Below are positions 42,858 through 54,349 of a DNA stretch of 64,000 nt, piece by piece. Position numbers and translations under genes: made by a program. Each line of letters begins with the position of its first letter. Position 1 is the first letter of the stretch. The DNA comes from Scilla litardierei (taxonomy: Eukaryota > Streptophyta > Magnoliopsida > Asparagales > Asparagaceae). The notes beneath the pieces were generated by a model. The model was not told the origin of the DNA and searched no databases. It saw only the letters and a program-made list of their open reading frames with translations. Where the stretch lies: assembly GCA_030789695.1 (NCBI GenBank), contig CM061141.1, positions 201,365,600 through 201,429,599 on the forward strand. The letters run 5' to 3'.

Positions 42858-43197
42858 GAGGGATCAAACAACCCCCAAGAAAACCACCTGCAAAAAGTCT
42901 ATGCCCCCCCTATTTTTCTGGAAGATCCAAACCGTTCATCTTGATCTCCACCCTCTAAAACCTTGACCCACCAATTTTCAACCCTATTCCATGTGTTTTT
43001 CCCGTTCATCAACCATTCACAAAAGTTCTGTTCATGCGAAACTGTTAAATCTGGGACAGATGGATGAACGAGCAAAGGTTTTAGAGGGCGGAGATCAAGA
43101 TGAACGGTTCGGATCTTCTGAAAAAAAAATAGGGGGGCATAGACTTTTTGCTAGGGGGTTTTCTTGGGGGTTATTTTTGGGAGTTATTTGATCCCTC
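42858..43197. mobile_element. Foldback MITE (340 bp)
   Basis: The left 105 bases, from GAGGGATCAAA through CCCCCAAGAAAACC, CAAAAAGTCTATGCCCCCC and AACCGTTCATCTTGATCTCC to CTCTAAAACC, reappear in inverted order at the right end, with a ~17-base insertion in the right arm. The loop is ~120 bases. It lies in TA/ATGT repeats, so the target duplication (some ATATATA) cannot be fixed. The open frame at 42991-43191 is inside it. Confidence 0.88.
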
Positions 43198-43200
43198 CTC

Positions 43201-43247
43201 ATATATATGTATGTATGTATGTATGTATGTTTGCATGTATGTATGTA
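43201..43247. repeat. (ATGT)n microsatellite
   Basis: Tandem ATGT tetranucleotides with one TTGC interruption. Confidence 0.85.
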
Positions 43248-43261
43248 TCTCTATTCTATAA

Positions 43262-43510
43262 AATAGGGATGTTATCATGGGTTTTTGGATAAGAGTTTTG
43301 GATAAGAGAAATTGGATAAGGGTTTGAATTGTATTGGGGGTATATAAATGAGGGATGTTATAATGAGATATGGATAAGAGAAATTGGATAACAGAAATTG
43401 GATAAAGGGTTGAGTTGTATTTAGGGTATAAAAATGAGGGATGTTATATGAGTTATTGGATAAGAGATATTTGATAGGAGAAATTGGATAAGAGTTTGAG
43501 TTGTAAATTT
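43262..43510. repeat. Tandem repeat, unit about 86 bp, 3 copies
   Basis: GGGATGTTAT at 43266, 43351 and 43438, each followed by GGATAAGAGA and AATTGGATAA steps. Lies directly inside the proposed Helitron 5' end. Confidence 0.8.
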
Positions 43511-43700
43511 GAAATTTGGGGGGAAAAAAATTGAGTTTAAGTGTGAAACCCAATGTTTCACGTGTCCTTCATTTTGGGGAAATCAAAAGGAACATGCCCT
43601 TCATTTTGAAAACAAAATTTCTCAGCCTCGCCCCTCTCCTCCTGGCACGCTGGCAACCCTACCCCCCGCGAAAAGCCATCAAAAGCTTCGGCACGGCACG

Positions 43701-44143
43701 ATGATCTCCCTGGAGGTGGTGGGCACGATGATCAAGATGGCCGACGTTTCAGGGAACGCCCTCGAGCACCGCCGCGAGAGGAGGACGTTGGCTGACGGTA
43801 ATGTGGAGATCAAGTAGCTGAAGACGAAGAACGAGCGGATGAGAGGGGGTTTGGTCGAGAATCTCGCCGTCCTTCAGAAGCTCTCCCAGATCTCTGATAT
43901 TTAGTAAAACTTCAGAAGCCCTTCCGATGTGAGTCTCTTATAAATTTAATTTTGCATCTATGATCATTCGCAAGGTGTACTTATTTACTTTAAGATTTCA
44001 AGCTGTATTTTTGAATTATGAATTGACTCCAGGTGGGAAGACTTTGGAATCTTGAGTTTGAATTATGAATTAAAACCAAATTATGAATTGCTGCAGGATC
44101 TTCCTTCAAAGCTTGTGGATAATTTCGATCCCATGTATGTTTG
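43701..44143 (+). pseudogene. Fragment of a plant coiled-coil protein gene (unrecognised family)
   Basis: From the ATG at 43701: MISLEVVGTMIKMADVSG, ALEHRRERRTLADGNVEIK, a TAG, then KLKTKNERMRGGLVENLAVL-like heptads and QKLSQISDI, ending in stops at 43902. A charged N-terminal coiled coil of this type occurs in a family of plant proteins of unknown role. A later exon-like piece 44098-44143 (AG before, GTATGT after) reads DLPSKLVDNFDPM. Further exon-like pieces up to 44340 are less clear. GC-rich compared with its surroundings. Confidence 0.6.
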
Positions 44144-44801
44144 TGTCATTTAACAATTTTAATGCGTTGATCTGATTTCTGTAAAGTTTTGCTAAATATG
44201 TGTTGTAAATTTTCATACAGTGCGTATCAAATTAACTACCCTTTGTTTGCTGGAGCCACTGAGAATATTGATGATCCTCTCTTCTTTTTTGCAGGATCCC
44301 ATCGGCTTGGAGTTTGCAGATGCGATCCCAGCTTGGATTGAGGTAGTTGGTTCTCTTTGTTTTTGTTTTTATTTTTTGGTTTAAGATCTTTCAACTTGGC
44401 TTGGACTTTGCTGGATCCCATTGCCTCTTATTTGATTGTTGAGAACAACGTAGGGGTACATCACTTGAGAAAAATGTGGGGTACATCACTTGAGAGAAAC
44501 AAGGGAAAACACTTTAATGTGGTGCATGTTTGGACATCTTTTTATTTTGTTGTAGCTGGGAATGAAAGTTTGATTGAGGATGTCAATATGAAACTTATTA
44601 TGGAAATGGCCCACACTATGAAATGAGAGGATCATACGTCTAAAATTTGAAAAGTTTTAAATTGAGAAGATAAACATTATATTTCAATCATAAAGGATTT
44701 GATTGTTGTTTCTTAATCTTGCACAGAAGTATGTGTACAATTTGATCTGTTAGTTCAGCTTCAAACTTGATTATACCTAATTCTTTTCTCATGTTTTAAA
44801 G

Positions 44802-45054
44802 TTTCAAGCCTTGCGTACAATGGTCCAAGCGAATCCACAAATCTTACAGGTTTGTACGTCTGTCCACATCTCTCTGTAAGAAATGATTTGATTGACTTTT
44901 CAAATTTCATGGTTCAACTTTGTAAAGTTTTGTTTTTGGTTTAGCCAATGATCCAGGAGCTAAGCAAGCAGAATCCTCACCTTCTGAGTTTAATTCAGGA
45001 TCATCATGCAGAGTTCCTCCAGTTAATAAACGAACCTGTTGAAGGTCTTGAAGG
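44802..45054 (+). pseudogene. RAD23: RAD23 gene fragment (XPC-binding region, two exons)
   Basis: Exon A 44802-44849 encodes FQALRTMVQANPQILQ and ends at CAG|GTTTGT. Exon B 44945-45054, after TTTAG, encodes '[20 protein letters not shown]', '[17 protein letters not shown]' and ends at AAGG|GTGAGC. This is the STI1/XPC-binding segment of plant RAD23 ubiquitin receptors, where the family reads PML(Q)ELGKQNP and LINEPVEG. The 95-bp intron between the pieces is kept, so the capture was of genomic DNA. The ubiquitin-like and UBA domains are absent. Confidence 0.9.
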
Positions 45055-45289
45055 GTGAGCATTTGACATACTATAGGCATTTTCTTGAAAATTTGTTTTT
45101 GAATGCAAATTGAGTCATAGCTGTAAAGTGTAATGAGTAGACCCATGTTGAAGATCTTTCAGCTTGCAGAAATGAACATACGCTATTTTTAAACTCCGGC
45201 ATTCTTTGTTCTGCGTGAATGTGTATTCTGAATGTTATGTTAGTTCCTTTTGATGTATGTTAATATGTCATTGTCATTGGTTTTTGCAG

Positions 45290-45388
45290 CTTTTTGATTG
45301 TCATAATGGATTTGTTGCTGCTATCTACTACAAAGAGACGCTTTTGAACAATGTCTAGCTGCATTACCTAAAGATTTCCAAGATAAAG
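45290..45388 (+). pseudogene. PP2C protein phosphatase gene fragment (one exon)
   Basis: After TTTTTGCAG the exon reads 'LFDCHNGFVAAIYYKETLLN' and, after a 1-base change, 'LAALPKDFQDK', ending AAAG|GTATGAG. The family motif is FDGHNGxxAAxYxKExLLNN; the second Gly of the metal-binding DGH is Cys here. Only about 33 residues of a ~400-residue enzyme. Confidence 0.75.
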
Positions 45389-47087
45389 GTATGAGTGCTG
45401 TAACATGAAATTATTTTGATTTTTCGGTTCTGCTGGAATTTAGTATGGTTAGAATCATTGGATATATCACTTTAGGTATTTCTTACAGGCCTTATGTTAT
45501 ATTGGATGATTTTTCATACTTAATTTCACCTAGCTAATTAGTGATGCACAGTTTCTTATCCTATTATTGCATAGGTTCTGCCCAACATTCATGCATATGC
45601 AAACATTTACTGGATCTGTTCATTACCGTGCTCACCTCCATTACTTGAAAGTTGAAACATCTTCTTCTTCAATTTTACACCTGTATTACATGTCACATTT
45701 GCGTAATCGTGTGCTTTTTACCGTCTTCTATGAATACACACTTATTTTCTTGGTTCCTTTCAGTTGGATTTGGTGGGCTATCCACATTGCAAATGCATTT
45801 TATTTGTCTCGAGGGCTTCATATTTAAATCATGTGCCATCCAAAATGCAAACTGGCCACTTGATTATGCACCGACACTCATATTTCAAAGGGTTTCTGGT
45901 GTTGTAATCATGCACCGACACTCACAAATTAAACAACTTTACATTCTTTTGAAGCATTCCATTGGTGGCCACTTGATTCATGGATAATACACCGTGAAAC
46001 ACTTAGGAATTTTGGACAGCAGATCACATCCATTGGTTTGCATCTTCAATTTGGACTTTGGCTCTTCCAACTAAAAGTAGAAACTATCGACATCCTTAGT
46101 TATACTGAAAGCAACCTTGCTTAACTCTTATGTTTCTTTTTCACATCAAACATTCTAATTTATGTTACACATCCATTTTTTTATATTCTTATTAATCACA
46201 AAATGCCATCCATATTTATACATGATGGAAAGGTAGCAATGAAAATTGGATGCATTAACTGTAGAGAGAATTTGATTGAAACTTACACATGAATTGAATT
46301 ATGATTTGATTGAACTTTTTGGTATCTGTTAATTACTTGCAAAATTTCAATCATTTACGCCAGAGTTTTTGTGTTTTCAGTTCATATCCTGAAAACATAT
46401 CCTGAGTTTTTGTGTTTTCTGTTGCATAAACATATCCTGAGTTTTCAGTTCACAAAATTTCAATCATTTGCAAAACTTGAGTTCTCACAAATCTAGGGCT
46501 TCCCATGGTCCATCCATTCTTTCCAAATGGAATGGACAACCGCAGAGTTACCAATCTTGTTAGTACCGCTGCTGCAGTTTAAAGATTGTTGGTATACAAT
46601 AATCACATTTTCATAGCGAGAATTTTTCTGCTCATCAACTTTCCTTGCAAATTTTTCTAAATTTGTTGTTCTAGATCAAACTTCTTTCAGGAAAATCAAA
46701 GCTTAAGAATGGCATGTTAATGAGGATCTAAAGACATTCAGTGGCAATGTTCCACATTCTAGAATAACTATGAAATTCATATTTCATTTATAAGCACAAA
46801 GGCCATACTATAATATCTATAATTAATCATTTTTCTCTGGTAACCTTGAATTTTACTGTTGAACATTTGATTTGCAAATAATTGTTTAAAATAATTTTAT
46901 TTCACAGAAAGTGTGAACAAACTACTTCAGTTATAGGGGCATATCATAACCAATGTATATCATTTTCGGATATTTAAAAATATTGAAAATCCACCAGCAA
47001 ATATACTGGAATATATACTGGAATATTTATGCAATTAAAGCACATTATTCTCTGCAACGATGTAAGGTATTTGTTGCACCATTTCAG
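45389..47087. other. Intronic or intergenic sequence of the Helitron-like region
   Basis: AT-rich, no further exon recognised with confidence. Frames at 45567-45987 lack motifs. A CATATCCTGAGTTTT block is repeated near 46395-46445. Confidence 0.4.
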
Positions 47088-47249
47088 GGAATGTTTGAGA
47101 TACTTTCACTTTCGGGATCTTTTTTGCACATGGAAACTGGTGGTGCATCCCCAAGAACTGGAGGAGTGATAATATGCCTTTCTGGTGCAGATGGCCGCAT
47201 GGTAGGTGGTAGAGTTGTTGTTCCTTTAATTGCTGCAGGCCCAGTACAT
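47088..47249 (+). pseudogene. AHL (AT-hook, PPC domain) gene fragment
   Basis: After TTTCAG the exon encodes GMFEILSLSGSFL, 'GGASPRTGGVIICLSGADGR', 'MVGGRVVVPLIAAGPVHV', the second half of the PPC/DUF296 domain of plant AT-hook nuclear-localised proteins (family: GRFEILSLSGSF ... GGLSVSLSGPDGRVxGG). The frame is open and followed by a GTATTA donor-like site. The AT-hook and first half of the PPC domain are not present nearby. Confidence 0.88.
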
Positions 47250-49490
47250 GTATTAACATTGAATATCCAATGATCACCGTATTGTAAGTACTTAGTATTT
47301 TCTTGATTCGAAGAATATAACTGAATACACAACAATAAGGAAAAAACTTCTTTTTTGAATTTGGATTGTTGTAGGAGTTGAAATATTTGGGTTCAGTTGG
47401 TTGCATCCATTAATTCTTATCAAGTTTATTGCAAGTTTATTGCACAATGTACCATGTTGTCAAGCTTTCATGAAGTTATTGTGCAGATTCATCTTGATAT
47501 GCTATCCAACATTTCCTAATAGTACATTATTAATAGTAGCTTGAATTAATGGATGCAATACATTGTGTATTGAATTACTGTACATTATGCAGTGTGCAAT
47601 ACACTTAAAAGCATTTCCAGCATTTCATGAAAGCTACTAACAACATTTTACATGTACTGCAAGTTTATTGCACATTGTTCAGCAAGTTACTAATAACATT
47701 TCCGGTCTATTGCACATTGTACCATGCTGTCAATCTTTCATGAAATTATTGTGCAGATTCTTCTTGCTATGCGAACAAGCAATCTTGACATATATACACC
47801 ACAAATTCAACTACGCAAATAAATTTATCAAACTTGATATTATCAAGATTACCATTTAATTTATCATTTGTAAAAGCACCAACATGTGTCCATATATTCA
47901 ATCATTCATGTTTGCTTGCTGTTGTTCAGAATTTAAAGTTATAGTTTACATGGGTCAATGCAATGCAACGTTATTATATGTTTTGAACCTTGATTAGCTA
48001 CTCATAGTTTAATCTGAAAATTGCTTCTCTAATTTGTTATATGTTATTCATGTTATCAAAATCAAGCTTGCTAGACAAGGTTAGGGTGCACTACAAGGAT
48101 ATCAATATAATGATTCCTATGTATACGACATGTTAACTTTTATGATGCAAAGCATCTTGACAAAAAATTCCTACAGAATGTAAAATTTTAAACTCAACTT
48201 TTGACTTGAATGAATAGTACATGGAAGCGAGAGAAATTCATGCAGTCTAAAGTCAGGTAAAAAAATTTGAGTTGTTGGATTAGATAACAGATATCTTAGA
48301 GGAAGACCTATATATATACAAGAAGATGGCCTTTTAAGAGCAATGATACCAAATTAAGATAAATGTCCTTATTTGGAATTTATTTAATAAAAATTGATTG
48401 TGAGTTGGTGATTCAACTAATGAGATTTTAATTAAGTTAATTTTTTGTTAATTAAGTTGAATTTAGAATGGATATTTGGTAAGATCGGTGGCTTTTATGT
48501 GATTAATTTAGCTATGGTTAATTTTTACATTAGGCGTTTATTGATTTTTGAAATATAAAGTATTTTTTCTTACAAAATGTGAGCTTCGATGTTAACTTTT
48601 GTTTTGTTTTGTTTCATGTTTGATGTGTGTGTAGAATGTGACAGCTAAAGAGGTTAAGAAAATTATGAAGACGGTTAAGAAATCAATATGTTGTTGGTAC
48701 GTCCTGATGCATTTTTTCATATTCTTAGTTTGGATTTTTGGAGTAACTACGCCCAATGATGATATTAGATTCAGTGGCAGGAATGTCAAATTGCATATTT
48801 TTAGTGCATAATCTGATAGTAATTGAATTTAAGGCGAGGTAGTTTTTAGTGCATAATCTGATTGCATATTTTTAATGCCATCTTGAAAACAATTTCTTGA
48901 AGAAAACAGTTCAGGAGAGCCATGATTGTTGTATGGTTACTTAAAGATTATTTTTAAAAAAATTATTTAGTTTTTTTTGCAAATTTTTGATTTTTATCTT
49001 TTTCGTTGGGTGGGTTATTTCATTGGGGGGTTATTGTACATGCACATTAGTTAACAGGCAGATGAAAATGTGATGGCTCCATCATGTTAAAAATGTATAA
49101 GAACTTTAATTTGTTGTACATATGCCAACAAAACAATGGAACCATCATGATGAAATAATTTAATTTATTGAATTACCTTTGTTGAGCACAATAAATTTTT
49201 TGAATTTATTGTACCTCCGATGATATAAATTTTTTGTACTACTTACACACTCTTGCCATATAATAAACTTGATCCACTCTTTTGGTCCCCTAAAAAAACT
49301 TGAGACTATTACACACAAATAATTAAAAAAAATCCTATCATATACATAGAATCTGGTGTTTGTGTGTGTAAATGGCAGGATATATGATTTGCAAATGATA
49401 TATGGCACAAAAAACCTGTCATAAAAATCCTGTCATATCCAAAGAATCTGGTGTTTGTGTGCGTAAATGGCAAGATATTTGTTTTTGTAT
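47250..49490. other. AT-rich non-coding stretch with a direct repeat
   Basis: A ~95-base segment ('GCACA(A/T)TGTACCATG(T/C)TGTCAA' ... 'TTATTGTGCAGATTC') occurs at about 47440 and again at 47710. No gene recognised; 48635-48695 (NVTAKEVKKIMKTVKKS) could be an exon remnant but I cannot name it. Confidence 0.4.
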
Positions 49491-50220
49491 ATGATACACA
49501 AATTCTGTCATACACAAATGTGTCATACACAAAAATTATGTCATACACAAATCTGTCATACACAAATCTGTCATATACAAATGTGCATGTACACAAAAAT
49601 TCTGTCCTATACAAATGTGTCATATACAAATATGCATGTCACACAAAAATTCTGTCATATACAAAAATTCTGTAATATACAAATGTACATGTTAACTAAT
49701 GTGCATGTACACAAAAATTCTGGCATACACAAAAATTCTGTGTGACACAAAATCTGCCATATACAAAAATTCTGGCATACACAAAAATCTGACACACACA
49801 AAAATATTCCATAAAAAATCATGTCATATGAAGAAGAGGGATGTTTTTGAAGAAGCAAAAATTCTGGCATACACAAAAACTGACATATACAAAAATTCTG
49901 TCATACACAAAAATCTGCCATACACACAAAAATCTGCCATTAAAAATCCTGTCATATGAAGAATGTGGATGTTTTTGAAGAAGAAAAAATTCTGGCATTC
50001 ACAAAAATCTGCCATACACATAAAAATATTCCATAAAAATATCATGTCATATGAAGACGGTGGATGTTTTTGAAGAAGCAAAAATTCTGGCATACACAAA
50101 AACTTCCATAAACAAAAATCTGCCATACACACAAAAATCTGCCATAAAAAATCCTGTCATATGAAGAAGGGGGATGTTTTAGAAGAAGCAAAAATTCTGT
50201 CATGCAAAAAAATCTGCCAA
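49490..50220. repeat. Degenerate minisatellite, ATACACAAAAATCTG type
   Basis: Built of 12-25-base steps such as TCATACACAAA and ATTCTGGCATACAC, with a longer unit of about 100-130 bases (CATATGAAGAA ... GGATGTTTTTGAAGAAG) repeating near 49826, 49954, 50050 and 50158. The Tyr/Cys-rich frames on both strands here are repeat translations. Confidence 0.85.
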
Positions 50221-50224
50221 CATC

Positions 50225-51765
50225 AAGTTTGGCTGTTAAAAGACAAATAATTTATCCAACAACAATGACCACACGTTTTTTAATTCCATTTATAAGTAAG
50301 CAATTATAATGTTAGGCTGAAATATTCTTCTTTTTTTATTTCTTAAAACTGAAACATTATATGTGTATGTAAATGATCATCTCTGGGAACTCCCACTGAT
50401 GCAAATACATGATTACAATTTACAAAGATATAAACTTCACAATCATTTCGATATTCCACCAACTGACAGGTTCAGGTTCTCCAGTAGTGAATCCTATATC
50501 AATCCCAGAAGAAGATACTTGGGCCCAATATATATTGCTTCTCAGGATAGTAGATGAAGTGTCCAGAAATTCTATTACCATACATGATTAGCCCCTCTGA
50601 TATACTATTGTACATCCAGAATAGACACCCAAATGTCCATACATCAACAAACATATTTTCAACAGTCCATCTTTCTGGACATCCATGTTCTCCATCGTTG
50701 TGCTTCTCTAACTACTTCACCAGTTCAGCTTCATGATTCTTTTACATACATGCATTAGCAACAATGAATAATGAACAAATCCATTTCAAGTTTTTTCAAG
50801 TCCCTATTATTACATTATATTCTTCTACAATACAAAACACAGTTAGGAGGTCACAACCTTCCTTTACATGTTAAGAAACTTACTTTCAAATGTCAACAAG
50901 TATACTCAAAATAACAGCCAAGGGAGGAGGGAGTTAAATCAATTTGTCATGTTTGTCCTTTTCTTTTGCATGATTTAGTGATATTGGATATGTTTGTTAA
51001 GATCCATCGATCGCCGTCATGAACGTCAAGACGCGTTCCGCTCATTTGGCGTTCAGATTTTAGAGTCCAGCCGTCAGGTACTTCCTTTATGAATTCATTT
51101 GCTGCTTCTACCTCTATGAATTCATTTGCTGCTTCTATTCAACAAGTTCATGTATGTGCTGAGCACGATCTGTAATTAAAAAAGTCGGTTTTCTCCCTTT
51201 TTCCGGGGGGATACCTCAAGGGTTTAGGGATTGGCGTTGTACATTATTGGAAGTCTTTCTATCTGAAAGAAATTTCAGTTTTTGGATTACTTTGTCAAGG
51301 GTTTAGGGCTTAGGATGTCACTGTTTAAATATATGAAATGCGTATCATTATCATATCCTTCAGTGCTTGTGACTTGAATAAAACATTGTATGCTTGAGGG
51401 TCGCTGGTACTATAATAGATTATATCCATTCAATCATCAGTGAATAAAGCAATTTAAATGATGATAGGAGAAATCGAAAGTAATTTAGTAGCCTTTAAGT
51501 CTATATTATTGCTCTTGCGCTTGGGGCTTGACCCTTCTATGTTTTCTTGACCTTTCATTTACTGGCACTAATTGTTCACTGACTCTTCTATGTTTTCTTG
51601 ACGAAGGCAATTAAATTTTCTGAAAAATATTCCCTTCATTTTGTTCAAAATTTTTTTTGTCTGTTTTATCCAATAGGTTATGTAATCCATTTGTATTACT
51701 GTTATAAACATAATATAATATTAACATTTTTGATTTATATGTTGAAGTTCTGAGATGAAGAATTA
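50225..51765. other. AT-rich non-coding stretch
   Basis: No gene recognised. An exon-like piece at about 50470-50550 (after GACAG; GSGSPVVNPISIPEEDTWAQ) and another near 51001-51095 have no family I can name. Short duplications (TGAATTCATTTGCTGCTTCTA at 51089/51116). Confidence 0.35.
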
Positions 51766-51767
51766 TG

Positions 51768-51956
51768 AGTAGTGCATTGTTGCCATGGGTAGGAAAAGAA
51801 GGAAATGTCATTATTATTAGAGGAATTACGAGTAGTGCATTGTTGCCATGGGTAGGAAAAGAAGGAAATGTCATTATTATTAGAGGAATTACGAGTAGTG
51901 CATTGTTGCCATGGGTAGGAAAAGAAGGAAATGTCATTATTATTAGAGGAACGTTC
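51768..51956. repeat. Exact 63-bp tandem repeat, 3 copies
   Basis: Units start at 51768, 51831 and 51894 and appear identical apart from the edges. As 63 is 21 codons, frames stay open on both strands (SSALLPWVGKEGNVIIIRGI on plus; a 197-codon frame on minus at 51611-52204). No promoter or family signature supports a gene. Confidence 0.92.
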
Positions 51957-52718
51957 ATAATGTGATGAATCATAATAGGTGCAGTTTTTTTCTCACATAA
52001 ATTAACATTCAACAACTTGAGATATATGATACAATAGGGAAAGAGAGGTACCATATCTTGGCTCCTATGTAATATAGAGGTACCATACCTAATATTCAGC
52101 AAAATGCCATTTTGTTCATCCCAAAATACCAAGAACCTTGACCTGCATTCATCTCTGAGGAGGATCTTGAGATTCCCTGGGCAATCTGAAAGTAGGTAAT
52201 ACATTGATGGAATATTATGATATGTTATATCTAAACTGGGAAGCTATGCCAACATCCAAAGAAATTTTGTATCTGCAAAAAGCTGGAAGACACAAGTTCT
52301 TTACAACATTCATGAAGCAAGATGCTTATCAAAATTAGTTTTTATGCTCTTAGATATTTCCATTTTGTTTCTTCCTCATTTGATTGCAATTTCTTTCATG
52401 AGGGGTAAAGAAGTTTTGTATATGGAAACATGAAAGAAATACAAAATTTCAAATACAGATATAAATACTCTTTGCATACTAGATCATAAATAAATTTACC
52501 CCTTGTCAGATTGTTGACATGGCATGAGAGTTTCTTCTGTCTTAAACATCAAATAGAATCAACCATTTGATCAGCTCTTCATTTTAAGCAGATATTTTCA
52601 TTGGAATCCATGAGGGAGTTGGAAATGATAGGGTTGCCGAGTTTGATGAAGAACTGCTCAACCGCTAACGATGATGTTGACCACACCAAGACCAACATCG
52701 ACACAAATCACAGGGGCA
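51957..52718. other. AT-rich stretch before the helicase fragment
   Basis: No recognised coding sequence. 52619-52700 may be a remnant of the helicase gene's upstream exon. Confidence 0.35.
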
Positions 52719-53023
52719 GTCAAAGTCTGGTGGATTCCAGTCCATGGGGCTGATTCAGCCGATGTTCCGTGGTGTAATGAACAAGGTCTACAAGGTCCCA
52801 AGCAAGATACAGTGCAAGGCCATCCCTAAGATCCTAGCTGGTGCTAATGTTGTTTCCTTGGCCCCTACTGGCCCTAGAAAGATTATGGCTTTCCTCACTC
52901 ACATGCTTCAAAAGTTTCAGCAACATGTGCCTAGCACCGGTGTCTGAGCTCTCATCATGTCATCTACCAGGGATTTGGCAATTCAAACCATCAAGTTTAG
53001 TACAGATCTTAGCAAATACAATG
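52719..53023 (+). pseudogene. DEAD-box RNA helicase gene fragment (RH29/DDX54-like)
   Basis: Reads KSGGFQSMGL, 'IQPMFRGVMNKVYKVPSKIQ', 'AIPKILAGANVVSLAPTGPR', 'KIMAFLTHMLQKFQQHVP', a TGA at about 52946, then ALIMSSTRDLAIQTIKF and LSKYNG before GTCAGA. This covers the Q motif, motif I (family ARTGSGKT; here APTGPRKI, so the Walker Lys context is damaged) and motif Ia (SPTRDLA; here SSTRDLA). The wording is closest to plant RH29/DDX54 helicases. About 100 of ~850 residues; ends at a splice-donor-like border. Confidence 0.85.
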
Positions 53024-53765
53024 GTCAGATATCTATTTTTTCCTCATTTTTTCTATTTGGGGTTGTTTGTTACGTATTTTTTTGGGGATATTCACTGTGA
53101 TTATTGGTGAAATTTTGAAACAAAAATTTTACTGGTAAATGATATTACCTTGATTATTACTGTTTATGTTTTTGAATGTCTTTTTTCCCATTAATTTGTT
53201 AAATTATGTGACACAAGGTTCGATTTCTGATTGAGTGGATCAAAGTTCTTCTATATTTCACATATTAGACTTGTGACATGGTATAATATTTCATGCAATG
53301 AGATGAATTTAGTCCTTTTTTCATATACATTTGCGTCAATGATCTTTGTTCAATTTATCTACATTGGATCATCTCACTTTGGATGAGATAACACTGTCGG
53401 ACAACTACTAATACCTCTATTGCTGCTCCTGGAAATTTACCACCTTTTTTAAAATAATGAATCCATAACTTACATGATTCTTTAACTAGCGTCATAGAAT
53501 CAAACACTCAATTTCTCTAATCTTTATTGCAACTATTTTTTAATTTTTAAAACTCAATAACTAAATATCAGTCAATGCGAAATTGGTCACTTAGGAGCAA
53601 AATTGGTCACCATAAAATTCTGAGAACCCCATAAACTCAGTAACTATTATTATTTACTAATTGTGAAAATAGAGGAAATGCATCTGTTATAATTAGCACA
53701 TGGCTTTCTTCTTGCTTGGATAATAATTCATAGATATGAAATTGCCTTTCATTGGAAAATAGAGT
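53024..53765. other. AT-rich stretch between the helicase fragment and the LINE
   Basis: Searched for a Helitron 3' end (hairpin plus CTRR) and none was convincing. No gene. Confidence 0.4.
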
Positions 53766-53935
53766 TTTTTTTGAAGAGTAAATGAGTATCTATATAGAAT
53801 CAGATACAATACAAAGGAACCTATAAAGGGTCAGAGAAAAAGAAAAGAGGGGATATGGCACAAGCGCCGTCACCCTCTATTACCTTTCCTCATCTCCACC
53901 ATAGATCCCAACAATATACAACCAAACAAAAATCC

Positions 53936-54344
53936 TCAAATGCCTTCCCTACCACCCACCAGTCCCCAATTGATCAAGGGGGAGGTATCCGAGGTGTCGC
54001 CCCTGTCAATGTTGCAGAGCACGACCCTAATATCCGCTGCAATATCATTAAAAACCTGAGTCCTGGATCTTGTAGTGCCATCAAAGATCCTCCTATTGCG
54101 TTCTCTCCATATATGCCAAACAATCGCAGCAATAACAGTCTTGGCCAAGACCCCCAAGCTATCCGAACTTCTGTACTTGTCAGTAATGGTCTCACAAACC
54201 CCCTGAAGGAAAGAAGGAACCGGACCGAGAATTCCCATCTTAAGGAAACTTCTGTAGAGAATGTACTTCGAGTAGTCACACTCAAAATATATATGATCAA
54301 TGCTCTTCTCTGAGCCATCACAACATAATTCGCAGCCCGGGGCC
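53936..54344 (-). pseudogene. LINE C-terminus (zf-RVT and tail)
   Basis: Minus strand: CELCCDGSEKSIDHIYFECD, a Cys/Cys/His/Cys zinc ribbon of the zf-RVT type. A frame change follows, then FLKMGILGPVPSFLQGV and 'VLAKTVIAAIVWHIWRERNR', the Trp/Arg-rich ending of plant L1 ORF2. A stop follows GREGI at 53936. It continues, after removal of the LTR element, the sequence that breaks at 59460. Confidence 0.88.
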
Positions 54345-54349
54345 GTCTC

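Larger units (their letters stand above)
43248..53760 (+). mobile_element. Helitron-like region carrying several gene fragments
   Basis: The left end TCTCTATTCTATAAAAT, after an A, is close to the plant Helitron 5' end (TCTMTAYTA-type). Rightward come exon fragments of at least five unrelated genes, all on the plus strand and most keeping splice-site borders: a coiled-coil protein, RAD23, PP2C, AHL and a DEAD-box helicase. This multi-gene, same-strand, intron-keeping pattern is typical of Helitron capture. I could not find a convincing 3' end (hairpin followed by CTRR), and no Rep/helicase is present, so the extent and the single-element reading are inference. The right limit is set by the LINE at 53766. 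Confidence 0.5.

Noticed and set aside
49309..50132. Tyr/Cys/Phe-rich frames on both strands
   Set aside because: Translations of the ACACAAAAATCTG minisatellite.
50570..50700. Minus-strand sequence resembling a kinase 'DVWTFGCLFW' block
   Set aside because: Only one short block, with no neighbouring kinase motif (DFG, APE) in any frame; too weak.
53024..53765. Search for a Helitron 3' end (hairpin and CTRR)
   Set aside because: CTAG occurs near 53487 but no GC-rich hairpin precedes it; left open.
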